This document shows positions 10,219-21,499 of a DNA stretch of 64,000 bases, in pieces (the first letter of the stretch is position 1; the number at the start of each line of letters is the position of its first letter). The notes under the pieces are model-generated. The model was given only the letters and a program-made list of their open reading frames with translations. It made no database searches and had not been told where the DNA came from. Position numbers and translations under genes: made by a program. The stretch lies in assembly GCA_050084515.1 (NCBI GenBank), contig CM114271.1, positions 27,280,001 to 27,344,000 of the forward strand. Direction: 5' to 3'. This stretch comes from Blasia pusilla. Taxonomy: Eukaryota > Marchantiophyta > Marchantiopsida > Blasiales.

Positions 10219-11060
10219 TCTGTAGGGCGTGGAATAAGTGAGATAGCCTCTACCTTTGTCTTCTGAACACCAAGGCCCGCAAGGTATATCGTATAACCCG
10301 AGTACTCAATCTGATTGCAAAAGAACTTGCACTTGCTTTGATGTAGCTTCAGCCCATGTAATTGCAATCGTCGAAACACCTCCTCTAGATGTCGCTCATG
10401 CTCCACAACCGTGACGCTAAAGACTACGATGTCATCAATATAACACCTAGCAAAATCCAGACTAGCTAAGATCCTATTCATGACCCTCTGAAACTCAGCC
10501 GGGGCATTCTTTAACCCAAATGGTAAGAATCGCCACTTGTACAAACAATTCTTCTCATGAGGATCGATGCCCCAAAATGCCATCTTCTGCATGTCCTCCA
10601 ATCTGATAGGCAACTGATGGTATCCGGCTTACAAATCCAATGAACCTTTGAGTGACCAATCGCATCAAAGATCTCTCCAGGATAGGCATGGCATACTTAT
10701 CGGACTTTGTCTGCCGATTGATAGGTCGGCAATCCCCACACATCCGTCTATCCGTCCAGTTGCCATGTACATCCGTCTTGGCGGGCATGACAGTGGCAGA
10801 TGCATACTCCCCATACGACATCTCCACTAGTCCTGCTCCAACCAAGTCGTGGCTCCTACTCTGAATCAGAGCCCTCCTATATCACTACACCTCTAGGGTC
10901 GTCAGAATATTAGCGTATCACTCGACAACTCAATGCGGATCCCCGGTCCCTTCAGCGTGCCCAAATCCTCCATGCTAAACGTAAAGCAGCTCCTATAACT
11001 CTTGAGGAACTGATGTATTCGGCGCCGCTCTTCTCCTGTCAACTGAGGGCCCATATCTAG
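10215..11060 (-). pseudogene. E2 reverse transcriptase
   Basis: The N-terminal lead-in (LTGEERRRIHQFL, TLKGPGIRIELS) lies at about 11060-10900. The frame 10555-10845 has GLVEMSYGEYASATVMPAKTD and RMCGDCRPINRQTKSDKYAMP. The frame 10215-10613 has WRFLPFGLKNAPAEFQRVMN and the catalytic ARCYIDDIVVFS. The YIDD box is intact. A frameshift near 10600 and stops near 10900 disable it. Confidence 0.89.
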
Positions 11061-11249
11061 CTCCCAAGTCTCCATCGTGACAACGGTAGGACTCTCTGAC
11101 GGGGATATCGGTGGTTGCTATGGTGCAACCCCGTCTCAAACAACAACACTCGACCGCTCTCCTGTAGCCAACTGCAAACTCTGATCTCCTCCACATGGAG
11201 TGCCCAGAACCACGCTTGACATACCGACAAAACATCCCAAGAAGTCCAA

Positions 11250-12480
11250 GGGTGTCTCTCTTGATCTCCCCTCATGTGTCGATCTACTCAGGTCTCGCCC
11301 CCAACCACTGCCTCCACCATCTCAATAGGCATGGGGCTCACCAACGCAACTGTTGTGATCTGTCGCAATCTCATCCGACGCTCACCACTCCCAAATCAAG
11401 ATCCTCGTCAGCGATTCGGGTTCATCGCTCGAGCCAAGACATGGCGTCATGATGCCTCCGATCATCGACAGATCGCCATCACTCACCTCGTGGGGAAATC
11501 CCATCGCCCGCTCTCTCTCGTCGGCGTTGGGCTCCACCAACCTCTGAACCTGGTCATCCCAAACCAAACTAGGACCGGCCTTCTTATATGCATAGGAAGC
11601 GGGAAAACTCACAAATGTGGGAAAGGTTGCCCGCGGCTTGCCTACCCTGTTGACCACAGTCAACGGTGGTCGATCATCGTGCCTCACTGCCCATGAGCGA
11701 CGACCTGGATCCAGAATGGAATCCACTAACAAATGGGAGGGGCGCTCCACTCTCGCATACGCCCTATGTAAGAGCGCATGGGGCACGAAGTTGGTCCATC
11801 ATAGACGCGGGCGATGGGCTCCAGAATCCACACTCGCTGTATCCAAGAACACTGCTGGGCCGATCCAGGCACGCATCTGATGAGCACTCGTCACCTCCCG
11901 TGAACTGGAGTCTCCTAAGATCGGCACATTCTCTAGAATATAGGCTCGAGAAAAGGTGCTCATGCAACTGCCGTAAGACCCTCAACATCTCCCAAAACAA
12001 CCTGGACCGAGTGTGAGCCAACCCGTTGCCTCGTCCAGCACTCTATTGGCCCTGACATAGCCAACTCGCAATGGCCAAATCAATGGTGCCTAACCGATCT
12101 AAGTCCTGGGCCCCCAACAACGAAATATCCCTCGATAGGGAACTCTGGTATCCCTGTACCGCGCATGCAAAAAATAAGTCGGGAAAATGTAGGCGTAATT
12201 GCGCCACATGTCGTAGTGAGACGCGCCTTGCAACATCATCACTCTCCACATACATGTACTGCTGCACTCGCACTCATGCCCGCAAAATAGCAGCTAACAT
12301 GGTACTAATCCTTCCAAAGAGATCTAACACTCGAATACCCTTCTCCGGTGTACACCACACAATGGGTGTGGTATCCAAGGGTGTCATTGTAGCACTCCCT
12401 GCTACCTCGGGTTCCTCATACCTATCATGCTCCGGTGCAAATGCCTCACTCCACGCGGTTTGCACGTGCTCATCTGCCAA
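11250..12480 (-). pseudogene. E2-encoded cytosine-5 DNA methyltransferase domain
   Basis: Lying between protease and reverse transcriptase, this about 400-residue region carries the C5-methyltransferase motifs in canonical order. Motif I (cofactor binding) is GIRVLDLFGRIST (12301-12339). Motif IV with the catalytic Cys (codon 12055-12057) is IDLAIASWLCQGQ, where PCQ has become LCQ. Then come RSRLFWEMLRVLRQL and motif VI YILENVPILGD (ENV at 11925-11933). Motif VIII is AHRPRL-stop-WTN (about 11790-11820), and the late motif ERERAMGFP lies at 11493-11519. The product would methylate cytosine in DNA using S-adenosylmethionine. At least three stops and a frameshift make it a pseudogene. A second, more decayed copy in E4 aligns through motif VI. 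Motif order excludes a permuted DRM-type enzyme. A host gene is unlikely because the flanks on both sides are element pol. Confidence 0.9.
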
Positions 12481-12499
12481 TCATCGAAGCTCCTAAGTC

Positions 12500-13130
12500 G
12501 AGCCCCACAGTGGCACCTCTCCTCCACGGAATGATACGGCTACCATAACACTCCTCTCCATAGAAATTTTAGGAACATGAGTATTCTCTGCATGCACATG
12601 CCCCTCAATCAAATCCCTAGGCCAAGTGATGGCACTGCTAAATGCTGCTAAGGTCGCCATCTCTCCTGGCCCTTGCTCGATCACTGCACATGTGAATCAA
12701 ACGAATAATGAGCTAAGGCACCCATCACCTAACTACCATCTTGGTCTGTATAAGACGCTGACTCTTCCCATTAGTCCACGGAAAACTCCATTGGGTATAA
12801 TCTTGCTCCACCAACCAAGACGTTGTAAGACTCTCCATTAGTCACTATCGCATTGGCTCGCACCACAGACTCATCTATAGGATATCTCGGGCGAATCCTC
12901 ACCACAACCTCCTATCAGATAATATACTGTGTGATACTCGCTCCACCTAAGGATGTTTATATCCGGAATGGACAACGCTCCACATCGGCTCTCGTCAAGC
13001 CCAATTGTCTGAATGACGCTTTCCCCAACATCAAGGATTACGCTCTAAAATCCAACAAGACGCGCTGCGTACCAAAAGTTCTACCTCCAGGACTCACCAA
13101 CTGGAAGACCTCTCCTCGGTTATCCAACAA
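12500..13130 (-). pseudogene. E2 aspartic protease region
   Basis: The minus frame gives GEVFQLVSPGGRTFGTQRVL, then LLDFRA-stop-SLMLGKASFRQLGL (D codon 13050-13052), then VVVRIRPRYPIDESVVRANAI. The layout fits a retropepsin whose D-S/T-G triad has degraded to D-F-R. LGKASFRQLGL corresponds to the helix after the active site. The segment 12493-12684 links to the methyltransferase. E4 has a recognisable homologue at about 23.0-23.35 kb. Confidence 0.68.
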
Positions 13131-13149
13131 CACAACACCAGGAGAACAT

Positions 13150-14860
13150 CCACTTAGAAATGTTACGATGGAAACTTCACTTTCTTGTTATATTTTATCA
13201 TCAAAACTTATCTCCAATATTAGTCAAATCATTTCTACACCTATTGGTTTTTCTCTCCAAAAATCCTTCCATATGTTTTCAAGCATTCTGATTTGATGCA
13301 TGACTCTCCTTATTGAATTTTTTCATGTTTAGCTTTTAAAACCTTGGATGGAAAACCTTTCTAACCATCACCAGAGCTAGTATGGCACTCTCTGAGGTGA
13401 GAGTTAAATGCCAGGAAGATCATAAGGAAGAAGAAACTTTATGACACATGGCAGTTTTTGAGATGTGGTATAAGAAGAGAACCCAGATCCACTTGGGTAC
13501 CCAACCCATGTAGCCAAAATCTTTGGGTATCACGAAAAAATTGGTTGAGTAGGTTGAAGAGAGCAGATATTTGATGAAGAAAAATGCATCTGTTCCCTGA
13601 CATGTATGGGTTACCTGAGACTATGTTCGGCAAGCAACCTGATAACCTGTGGTTACTTTGACTTGCATACTTCACCGGATCCTGGTAGTAGGCTCAAGAC
13701 CTGCCACACGATGTAACTAAGGGTCGGGATTCTATTACTGCTCCGCTCGAAGGGGAAGAGACCGAGCAGGATACAGGCGAAATGTCATCCACAGGAAAGC
13801 ACTGGTTTAACTTACACAGATTACCACAAAGGAAGATGGGAAAACCCTCTCTGGTATCCCGTGCAGGTTATAGTTTTACCAAGGAGCCATTCACATCAGG
13901 AAGAATACTCCTGAACATAGAGGAGAATGCCAGTAGAAGCGCATTCTAGGTATCTATGAACAGTGTGCGTTTGAGGTTAGGTGAACTCCAATCAGTCAAG
14001 GGATAATCACAACCTGCTAAACCATAACTAGTAGCACAACATTATCTTTTGCACGAACCCCAGCTTGTGTACTGACTCTCACACACACCCTGACAGGCAA
14101 GAGTAACTTTTATTTCCACTTCAGTTCCTGAACACCTCGTCGCATAGATACCTTTCGCAATCTAAGAACTTCATTCAGGGCTTACCAGCATGAGGAAACA
14201 TGCTTTAAAATATCCTTTCACTGAATAAGCTATTCGAATTAAACACAATCCAAGAATAAAAGTAAAAGTGAACTAATATGAACCAAAATGTCTTTTTAAC
14301 ATTAATTTCCTCCTCTATAAGTAGGAAATAAACGTTAAAATGTGAAGTTGGTGATGAGTACAACAACAGGACGTACATACCCAAAGAATTTGGTATTGGT
14401 GTAGGATCAATCAAATACCTTTCAGTATGAGCTGAGCAAACTTCAACTTGGGCTCACTTTCTTGAACTACTCACAAGAGGGATTGAAGTTGCAGTGGTCT
14501 GCTCAAATGGATTTCAAACAAATAACATTGTTACTGAGATAGTGAAGACTACGAAAGAAATCTAGTTTAAATACTAATGATATGAAATCTTTCTGATGTT
14601 CGCTTGTCTTAAGCAACATGTCTTGGCTTTCCCATGCACCTAGTCCAAACTGGAGATGTGTATGGGAGCGTCTGCTACAATCATTCTCTTTCCTTATCTC
14701 AGTCACAATGCTATTTATGATTTGTTTACTATAAGCTCACACTGCTCCAAAAGCACCTGTCATTCTCATTCATGATGAGTCCCAACTGGACAATCCAGAA
14801 ATGAACTTTGACTAGACTCCATTAATTTTGCTGAACTGTTGTGATACCCGGATGAGGATA
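13150..14860. other. Intergenic DNA downstream of the epimerase gene, no gene recognised
   Basis: E2 homology ends near 13150. 13440-14160 is less AT-rich than its surroundings and has a 78-codon frame on the minus strand (13439-13675) of no recognisable family. 14200-14850 probably includes the 3' UTR of the minus-strand epimerase gene. I see no second gene. Confidence 0.5.
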
Positions 14861-14869
14861 TCCCTGCTC

Positions 14870-17638
14870 TCACTTGAAAAATATCCGTGAATTTTGAGCT
14901 GCCTCAACACTGTTCCTTAAGACTTTGATTACACCTGCAGGATCCTTCGATCCAAACACAGCACTACCTGCTACCACGACATTGGCCCCTGCTGCAGCTG
15001 CTTCATCAATTGTAGAGGGTGCTAGTCCACCATCAACCTGCACAAGGAAAGTGTGATGCATATTTCTTGCCTAAACTCTGACTTTGACTGCTATCCACTC
15101 ATGGCCACACATTCCCTTGTGAATTTCTATGATCTACTTCATGCAACTTGATCTACCATGGCCAAGCTGGCAAGACTGGAACATGTGGGTATTAGGTGTA
15201 GAACTCGATCAGATGAAATTCTATCCGAGTAGAGGTTTATTTCTCAATTATTGTGGGTGCCGTAAATAATGCCACTTAATAAGAGTTCCTTTCTGAACAG
15301 AAATGATTTTCAAGGTGATGCCTCAGCATCGAATCAAGTAAAGCCAGCAGAATGCAGGAGTAAATAACCCATAAAGAAGAGATTTACACTGTTTTCAAGC
15401 TAAAATAAAATCATGTTTGTGAGAGGTGGGTGCCTCTGAAGGAATAATGAAACTCTAGAAGAAAATACCTGAATGTCCAGGTGAGGATATCTACACCGCA
15501 GAGTCTTCACCTGAGATCAGCATCCAAATGGATGTTCAGTTCCTCATGTAAGGAGTAGCCTTGAACCATATTGGAGGATAAAGTTGAAATGCCAAGCAAA
15601 AGCAATGAGAGAACTACAGTGAATTAACTGCATCAATCACTCTTACATAATGTCATAGTGAAAAAGAGTGCACCACACTGCTTCTGATATATGAGAGAAG
15701 TGCGGACAGGGAGATGGACTGCCACCACACCTTTGGCATCATATCTGGCATAAATTTCTGCCCACCAAATCCTGGCTCTACTGTCATGACCAGGACCATG
15801 TCCACCTTGTCTTCCCCTTCCAGCTGAACAGAAGCAGTCAATGTGAGATGACTCTGGACTTGCATTAGCTCTATAAGCAGAAGTTACGATACTCAAGCTT
15901 TCATGACAGAAATGGTTAAACAACCTTACAAGAGGGAAAACATCTTCAACTGGCGTCCCAGGCTTCAGTGACACAGAAGCCTGCATACCCGACGACTTGA
16001 TCCTCCTTATCAATTCCTTCCAATTGTCTGCCCATCAGCAACAAACATTTAAAACCTTGTACAATAACTGAAACATAAGAGGAGCATTCCCAATATTCCA
16101 CCGTTCAAAAGACTTTGGGGGTTCACTGCTTGGATATAGCATGATAGGACTATCAGGTTTAAAGAGAAAGCATTGGAAGAAGTGAAAGACCAATCGAAGC
16201 AAAGATAATTTGCATGAAACACTAATCCCACTTCCACATAGTGAGATTAGTGTGGCATGCAAATTATCCCAGAATCACCTTACAGAGACAACCCTGACAA
16301 GATTGGTGGACTTATCACGTATGACTAGAGGAGCGACAAATATGCAAGTGGGACAACTCATTGGATCTGTCGATCCCAGAGCTTTGAAGCAAAAAGCACA
16401 TTAGAACCACCCTCATATTCATGCGGATACTATTGATTGTGAAGTCTGCTCCCAATACCATAGAGTACCCCAACTTGATGTAAGTTGACATCACACCTTT
16501 TGCCACCTCTATATGAAAAGTGAAAGATGATGCTCCAGCCTTCGCAAAGGGTTCAACATACTCCATTGGATTTGTTACCATGAGATGGCAATCTAGAAAA
16601 GCACTGTAATGCACAGGTTCAGGGCATGTCTGAGTTCTGTTGCAACTCTGTCACTGATTCTCTCTTCCCTTTCGTACCAGAAACCCTGCACTAGTTACCA
16701 AACCAATGCACCTATCAATCAAAGCCATACTAGTGATGCTGATTTTCGGCAATTGCTTTGTTTTGAATCCAAAACTGTGGAGAACCAAACCAACTTCAGT
16801 GACTCGCAGCATGCACACACAACATGACATGACATTCGCTCACCCTTCTAAACATGCTACCAACCACAACTACTCCAAAGACTAGACGACAAATGTCCAC
16901 AGCAGCCATTTACGTACGTGGTGTGTTTCCTCAGCGCCTTGATGATAGGCTCTCCGATTGTAAGATTTGGAACAAAGTGTCTGCCCCAAAGAAGGCGAAG
17001 GACAGGTGGAAGAGAAAAAAAGAAAACCAGAAACTACAATCAGCAGCCTCAACAGACATTCTTCCATTTTTAAACCCAAAGCCTGAATGAACTTAGCTAT
17101 GAAGGCGCTGAGAATTACTCAAAGAATACAGCACACTGATCCTCTAAGATAACACCACGCGGTTTTAAGCTCCGGACAGGTTTCAGTATAGTTGAAAACA
17201 TTCATTACACAAAAGCATGTGCAACAATCGCCGCCACAGAATCCAATAGCCAGGTGCTTACCCATCCTGCACCATCAGAGTTCAAGAGCAAAGTTCAGGA
17301 CTTTGACTCACTTGCCTTCAAGACCGTGAACATGGATTCAAGCGATTGATCCCCCATCTATCGTATGTCCATCGATGGCCATTCGGACTAACACATATTT
17401 CTCGACATCTGCTGGGGGACAAAACATCGCGCTACCTAGAAGAAATACGTTTCATAAGTAGGCGTAAGAAGACGGGTTCTGAAGCTCGATATACCATCAC
17501 ATCCATATGGAGCCAGTCAGCTCCACAGTCCTCCATGAACTTGGCCTCAGATGCCAGATTCGCAAAATCGGAGGACAACATCGATGGAGAAATCTTTGGT
17601 TTTGGCAGTGATACACCAGCTCTCGCGCCCTCGTCCAT
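14870..17638 (-). CDS. RPE: Ribulose-phosphate 3-epimerase, cytosolic type (8 coding exons)
   Basis: Interconverts ribulose 5-phosphate and xylulose 5-phosphate in the pentose phosphate pathway. Exons on the minus strand: 17638-17495, 17266-17262 (5 nt), 16980-16918, 16603-16497, 16027-15930, 15823-15731, 15510-15469, 15037-14870. All junctions are GT-AG and the phases join to about 239 residues; the family is about 225. Motifs include [71 protein letters not shown] and [20 protein letters not shown], which supply the (beta/alpha)8 barrel, metal-binding and phosphate-binding residues. Absence of a transit peptide and the DCHLMVTNP signature indicate the cytosolic form. The start ATG lies directly after a splice acceptor (CAG-ATG), so an upstream non-coding exon is likely, perhaps in the GC-rich region at 18.6-19.3 kb. 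In-frame ATG 17737 is a less likely alternative. Confidence 0.95.
17262..17266 (-). other. RPE: 5-nt microexon (GATGG) of the epimerase gene
   Basis: Exon 1 ends ...HMDVM in phase 0 and exon 3 starts with a lone A before CAC TTT GTT (HFV). The conserved protein needs Asp-Gly between them. Midway in the 514-bp gap the minus strand reads GTGCAG-GATGG-GTAAGC, a perfect acceptor, five bases, then a strong donor. Joined, they give GAT GGA, Asp-Gly, and restore the frame exactly. Confidence 0.87.
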
Positions 17639-17639
17639 C

Positions 17640-18640
17640 TGACAAACAAAAGAGAAACGCCTTGTCAGCATTTCCGAAAACCGACAATTCCGATACTCAT
17701 CCTGAAGAGAGCCACAGCTTACAGAATGCTCATTCACGCTCTTCCTTTCGCGAGAGAGACATTCAACACGGTTTCACTCCAACTCTGGATGATGGACAGA
17801 CTCCGTGACTACGACTCGAAATGGTTGCGATTAAACACGACTGCGATGCCTAATATCCTGTCCGATTGCAACTTTCACGATGAAGGAAGGAATGAGGGAA
17901 ACGTCCAGACACCACAACGAATTAGGACTTGTAATATTTGATGGCTCCCGTGCTGGCCAACTCACGAGAACTTGCGCTCACACTCTGTGATTTCCAACGA
18001 AGATCGTCATCCCCAAAATTCTTCCGATTTCTACTTCAAGAAGGAACTCATTGTCGAGGCAAACTCGAAATGCTGAGAAAGGAGACAATCTATACGGCGC
18101 GTGATACCTCAATCTGACCTGACTATGATCTTCTATATTTTCCGGCGAGATCGCAAACCCCATGATGACTTGCGGTTGCAATGTCCACGACGGAGGAGGG
18201 CACACTTAAGGCTACCTCCATACACCGCACGGAGATACCGACTATGAATCGATTTGTCTGGCAATTGCTCGCTTAAAATAATCTACCAATGGTACTCAGA
18301 CTGTCTCAGGAGAATCGCAAGCCCTAATTCCCAGAGATATAACTCCACAGATGGAACTCGCAGTTAGGGTAAGCCGTGAAAAGCCCTAAGCACCACGGAA
18401 AGCGATTCAGTATCTCCTGCGATCAGTCGATCAAGATGACCTAGCGACGATCCTAAGCACTTTCCAGAGACGATCGCAATTCTTCAAATTCTCAGCGATC
18501 GAAAGCTCAAAAATAAACAGAACTCACAATTCCGGAAAACCTCCAGACGCCGCAAAAACACGGCAATCACGAGTATATCTTTCCCGCGAGGAAACGCTAA
18601 TCACGAGTGTATATCTCCAGCGTTCACTCGCTGACGGTGA
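17640..18640 (-). other. Putative 5' intron and upstream region of the epimerase gene
   Basis: A pyrimidine-rich TTTTGTTTGTCAG acceptor precedes the start codon, so part of this stretch is probably intron in the 5' UTR. A short direct repeat (AATCACGAGT-TATATCT) occurs twice at about 18565-18622. No other coding segment is recognisable. Confidence 0.5.
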
Positions 18641-19350
18641 ATTCGCGATGACAGCCCCTGTTTCGCATTCCCCCCTCCCAAAATCCCCTGAAATTGCTCT
18701 CCCTGCAACTCCGCGCGGCCGCAGCTTCACACTTGAACGCACCCACAACGACTCCAAGCGCCCTCGCTACTGCGCGGCAGCAGCTTCACACTTGAACGCA
18801 CCCAAAACGACTCCAAGCGCCCTCGCTACTGCGCGGCAACGTGCGACGGATCCTCAATCGCTCCCCGCAGCGCTTCCTGCTGGACCAAGACCATCGCCGC
18901 AGGCACCGACGCGGGCGGTAAGAGCGGGGGAGGGGGTAGAGCGACTGGATCCGAGCCCAGGCTGCTGGCGTCGGGTCGACCGACGGTTGAGGGTCGACGG
19001 CGGGCGCCACCGACCCACCGACACGTGGGAGTGTCGGGCAGGAAGGGAAGGTTTACCGCCCTGACCAGACCCGCGCTCCCGGTGAGAATTCCGTGGACTC
19101 GGAATGTGCGGTAGCCTGGAGGATGACGACCGTGAATGCTCTCCGTTGCGTTCCGTTCGAGAGGGGCACTCGCCACGCCGCCGATTCCGGGTACGACTCC
19201 CGGAGCCCGCTACTGCAGCCAACTTTGCGGGGATGACTTTGGATTTGTGCCTCCAAATCTGGTGGCGACTTTCCCCAACGCTTCCGCCTCCAATTTCACG
19301 AAGGCTTTGGCGACATCAATTTGGAGAAGATCCTGGGGTCGCGTTCCGTT
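18640..19350. promoter_or_regulatory. GC- and CpG-rich putative promoter region
   Basis: The sharp rise in GC and CpG compared with both flanks, together with many long but family-less frames on both strands, is what an unmethylated promoter island looks like. It lies upstream of the minus-strand epimerase gene and is the likely site of its first exon. It contains a NotI site (GCGGCCGC) near 18716 and a 59-bp tandem duplication. Confidence 0.5.
18720..18838. repeat. 59-bp tandem duplication (two copies)
   Basis: The unit begins GCAGCTTCACACTTGAACGC and ends CTCGCTACTGCGCG. Copies start at about 18721 and 18780 and differ by one base (CACAACG versus CAAAACG). It lies in the putative promoter island. 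Confidence 0.85.
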
Positions 19351-19399
19351 GCTTGCTAACGTCCACGAGCTTTATGCGTTAGAATTGAACGAAAAAAAG

Positions 19400-21400
19400 A
19401 CGTGACTGTCAAATATTTGTGTACAGTCACTTTTTAAAGCATAAGAACATTTTTCTAATCTAACTATTACTAATAAATATATTCACATACATCGTATTAT
19501 ACAAATATAACTCGTGTGAATTTTTAACGCATTAATTATGGTAAGCTAACAAATAGAAGTTGCTTTCAGTTACTATTGCTAAAACCAGCAAGGTAACGAA
19601 ACTTGGCGGAGGGAAAACAACGTGGAGATTTCTCTTACTTTAAATTTACACTATCAGGGCTATTATTAAACGGTACGAAACGATAGAAAAAGCATGTAGA
19701 CTTATTAATCCTTCACTTTCCAAGAGTAGCATACTCACTTTTTGGACGTACTTAAGTCATGTCTTTTTCATAATAAAGCTAAAACTTTACGATCGGTAGA
19801 AATACGTATATACATTTTTTTAACTCACTAAACAAAAAATATCTGATTGACAACAAGATTGCTAAACTTTAGGATAATGGTCCACTACGTGGCCTGCATA
19901 CCACCTCACAAAAAATGGACCTAATTTCCACGAATGGCATGGGATGGAATTTTTCCTTTAAAAAATAATGGAAAACATGATAAGGTCATGGGAGAAATTA
20001 GAGCCTTCATATTTTGCATATGTTTTTTGGAAGGGTAGTAAAGACGGTACACACCACATCTATAAAGTAGAGTTTGATTAAGTGAATACATCTTTCCTCT
20101 CATGACTAGACACAAGCTAAAAGAAGATTTCTCTTTATATTTCGGGGCACCACGAGAGTCCCCATAAATTGGTTGGGATGCATTGATGTTTTTCAGTTGA
20201 AGAGTCTAAAAGGGACGTTCTCAACATTTTGGTGGGTTTTTCTTTTTGCAAATATATCTTTATTTCTTACCAAACTCCAATTGCTTTACACTAAATCTTG
20301 ATAATAAGGAGACGCTTGAGCCAAGATGATTGTGTAGTCATACATTTGCGTTTTATTTTTTATTTAAGTCAAGACCATGAATTTCCTTTTGGATTGTCAC
20401 ATGACGAATGGGCTCTCATGATTGACATAGAAAATGACGAAAACAAAATTAGGGAGGGGATTATGTACTTCAAACATGCTTTTTTTTACTTCTTGATCTC
20501 TTTCATGGGGCATTGTAGGATGGGAGGTGAGTGTTTCTTGTCATCTTATGGAAATAAATTATAATGAGGGACAAATAATCAAGAAAGAGGTCTTAGCCTA
20601 TTTTCATTCCCCATATGACTTCTGAAAGGGGCAACAAAGAATTTAGTAATGATCAAATGATTGGACTGTCCAAAATGAAGAAAAATTAATTGAAACGGGT
20701 CTCTTCAAGAGTTAGACAAAAAGTCCTTAACAATTGGTTTTGATGGCACAAGTACTTTGGGGTATTGGAGTGCCAAGTATGGTTATGAGATTTTGTGAAG
20801 TTGCAAAGCACTTCATTAAAGATTATATTTGTTAATGAAAGATAGCTCCTCAATCTTTGAGATAGTAGATGATCTTATAATATCTCCAAAGAGTTGAGTT
20901 CATCAATGGAAAAAGGAGATGAACGGAACGCATATCGCCTATCACAACGGATGTAGTGAATGTATAAATTATGGTTTCTTCAATTACATGCGATGATATT
21001 GATCTTCGCGAAATATCTAAATACCCAACACGTTGTGTGAAATACCCTTATCTATACCAAATTATCTAGCAAGCAAAAGTCTATTTGTGCAAAGAAAATA
21101 CTTTCAATTAAATACATGTTTTTGCTCGTAATAAAACAAGGTACACATGGCAACATTTTACAAAAATCACACATGTGGTTGATGAAAATGTTTCAAGTAA
21201 GGAATCATTGTGCATATTTACCCTAAGTCATTCTTGGAAGTGTTTTCAATACTATCATTTACAATCACACAAGAAAGGATAACCTTTTTCAATAAACACA
21301 CATAGATACCTTTGAGATAAGCAAAATGTGACTATATGGAAATCAACGAGTTATTCACATCTCCATTAACTAACATTATCTAGTCTTAAAATTTTATTGA
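19400..21400. other. AT-rich decayed DNA, no gene recognised
   Basis: Base composition falls abruptly at about 19400. Only short open frames are present (the longest is about 88 codons at 20298-20564), none with a recognisable family. It probably consists of old transposon remains. Confidence 0.5.
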
Positions 21401-21499
21401 CCTCACTTGAAGAAGAAGGCATTTTATGTGGCTGCTAGTCAACAACGCTAATCACCTCTACTATATATGCCCTATCTTGATATCTAGGATTATGCTCTA

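Larger units (their letters stand above)
7725..13150 (-). mobile_element. E2: Ty3/gypsy element with DNA methyltransferase and PHD finger (gag end missing)
   Basis: Reading the minus strand from high to low coordinates the domains are protease (about 13130-12700), cytosine-5 DNA methyltransferase (12480-11250), reverse transcriptase (11060-10215), RNase H (10218-9472), integrase (9447-8180) and PHD finger (8170-8030), followed by a polypurine tract and LTR. RT, RNase H, integrase order makes it Ty3/gypsy. Homology to the family stops at about 13150, so gag, the 5' LTR and the primer site have been lost. The reading frame is broken by stops and a few frameshifts. Copies E3 (44.1-50.3 kb) and E4 (21.4-25.6 kb) complement it. 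Confidence 0.9.

Noticed and set aside
11250-12480. The methyltransferase as a host gene or pseudogene of a host gene
   Set aside because: Protease-like sequence lies directly upstream and reverse transcriptase directly downstream on the same strand, and a second copy in E4 sits next to gag and protease of the same family. No introns are evident.
13439-14160. Suspected organelle-derived insertion
   Set aside because: Composition differs from the flanks, but I could not recognise any mitochondrial or plastid gene or intron.
17496-17737. Extended N terminus of the epimerase starting at 17737
   Set aside because: The extra 33 residues are not transit-peptide-like or conserved, and a good acceptor (TTTGTTTGTCAG) stands directly before the ATG at 17638.
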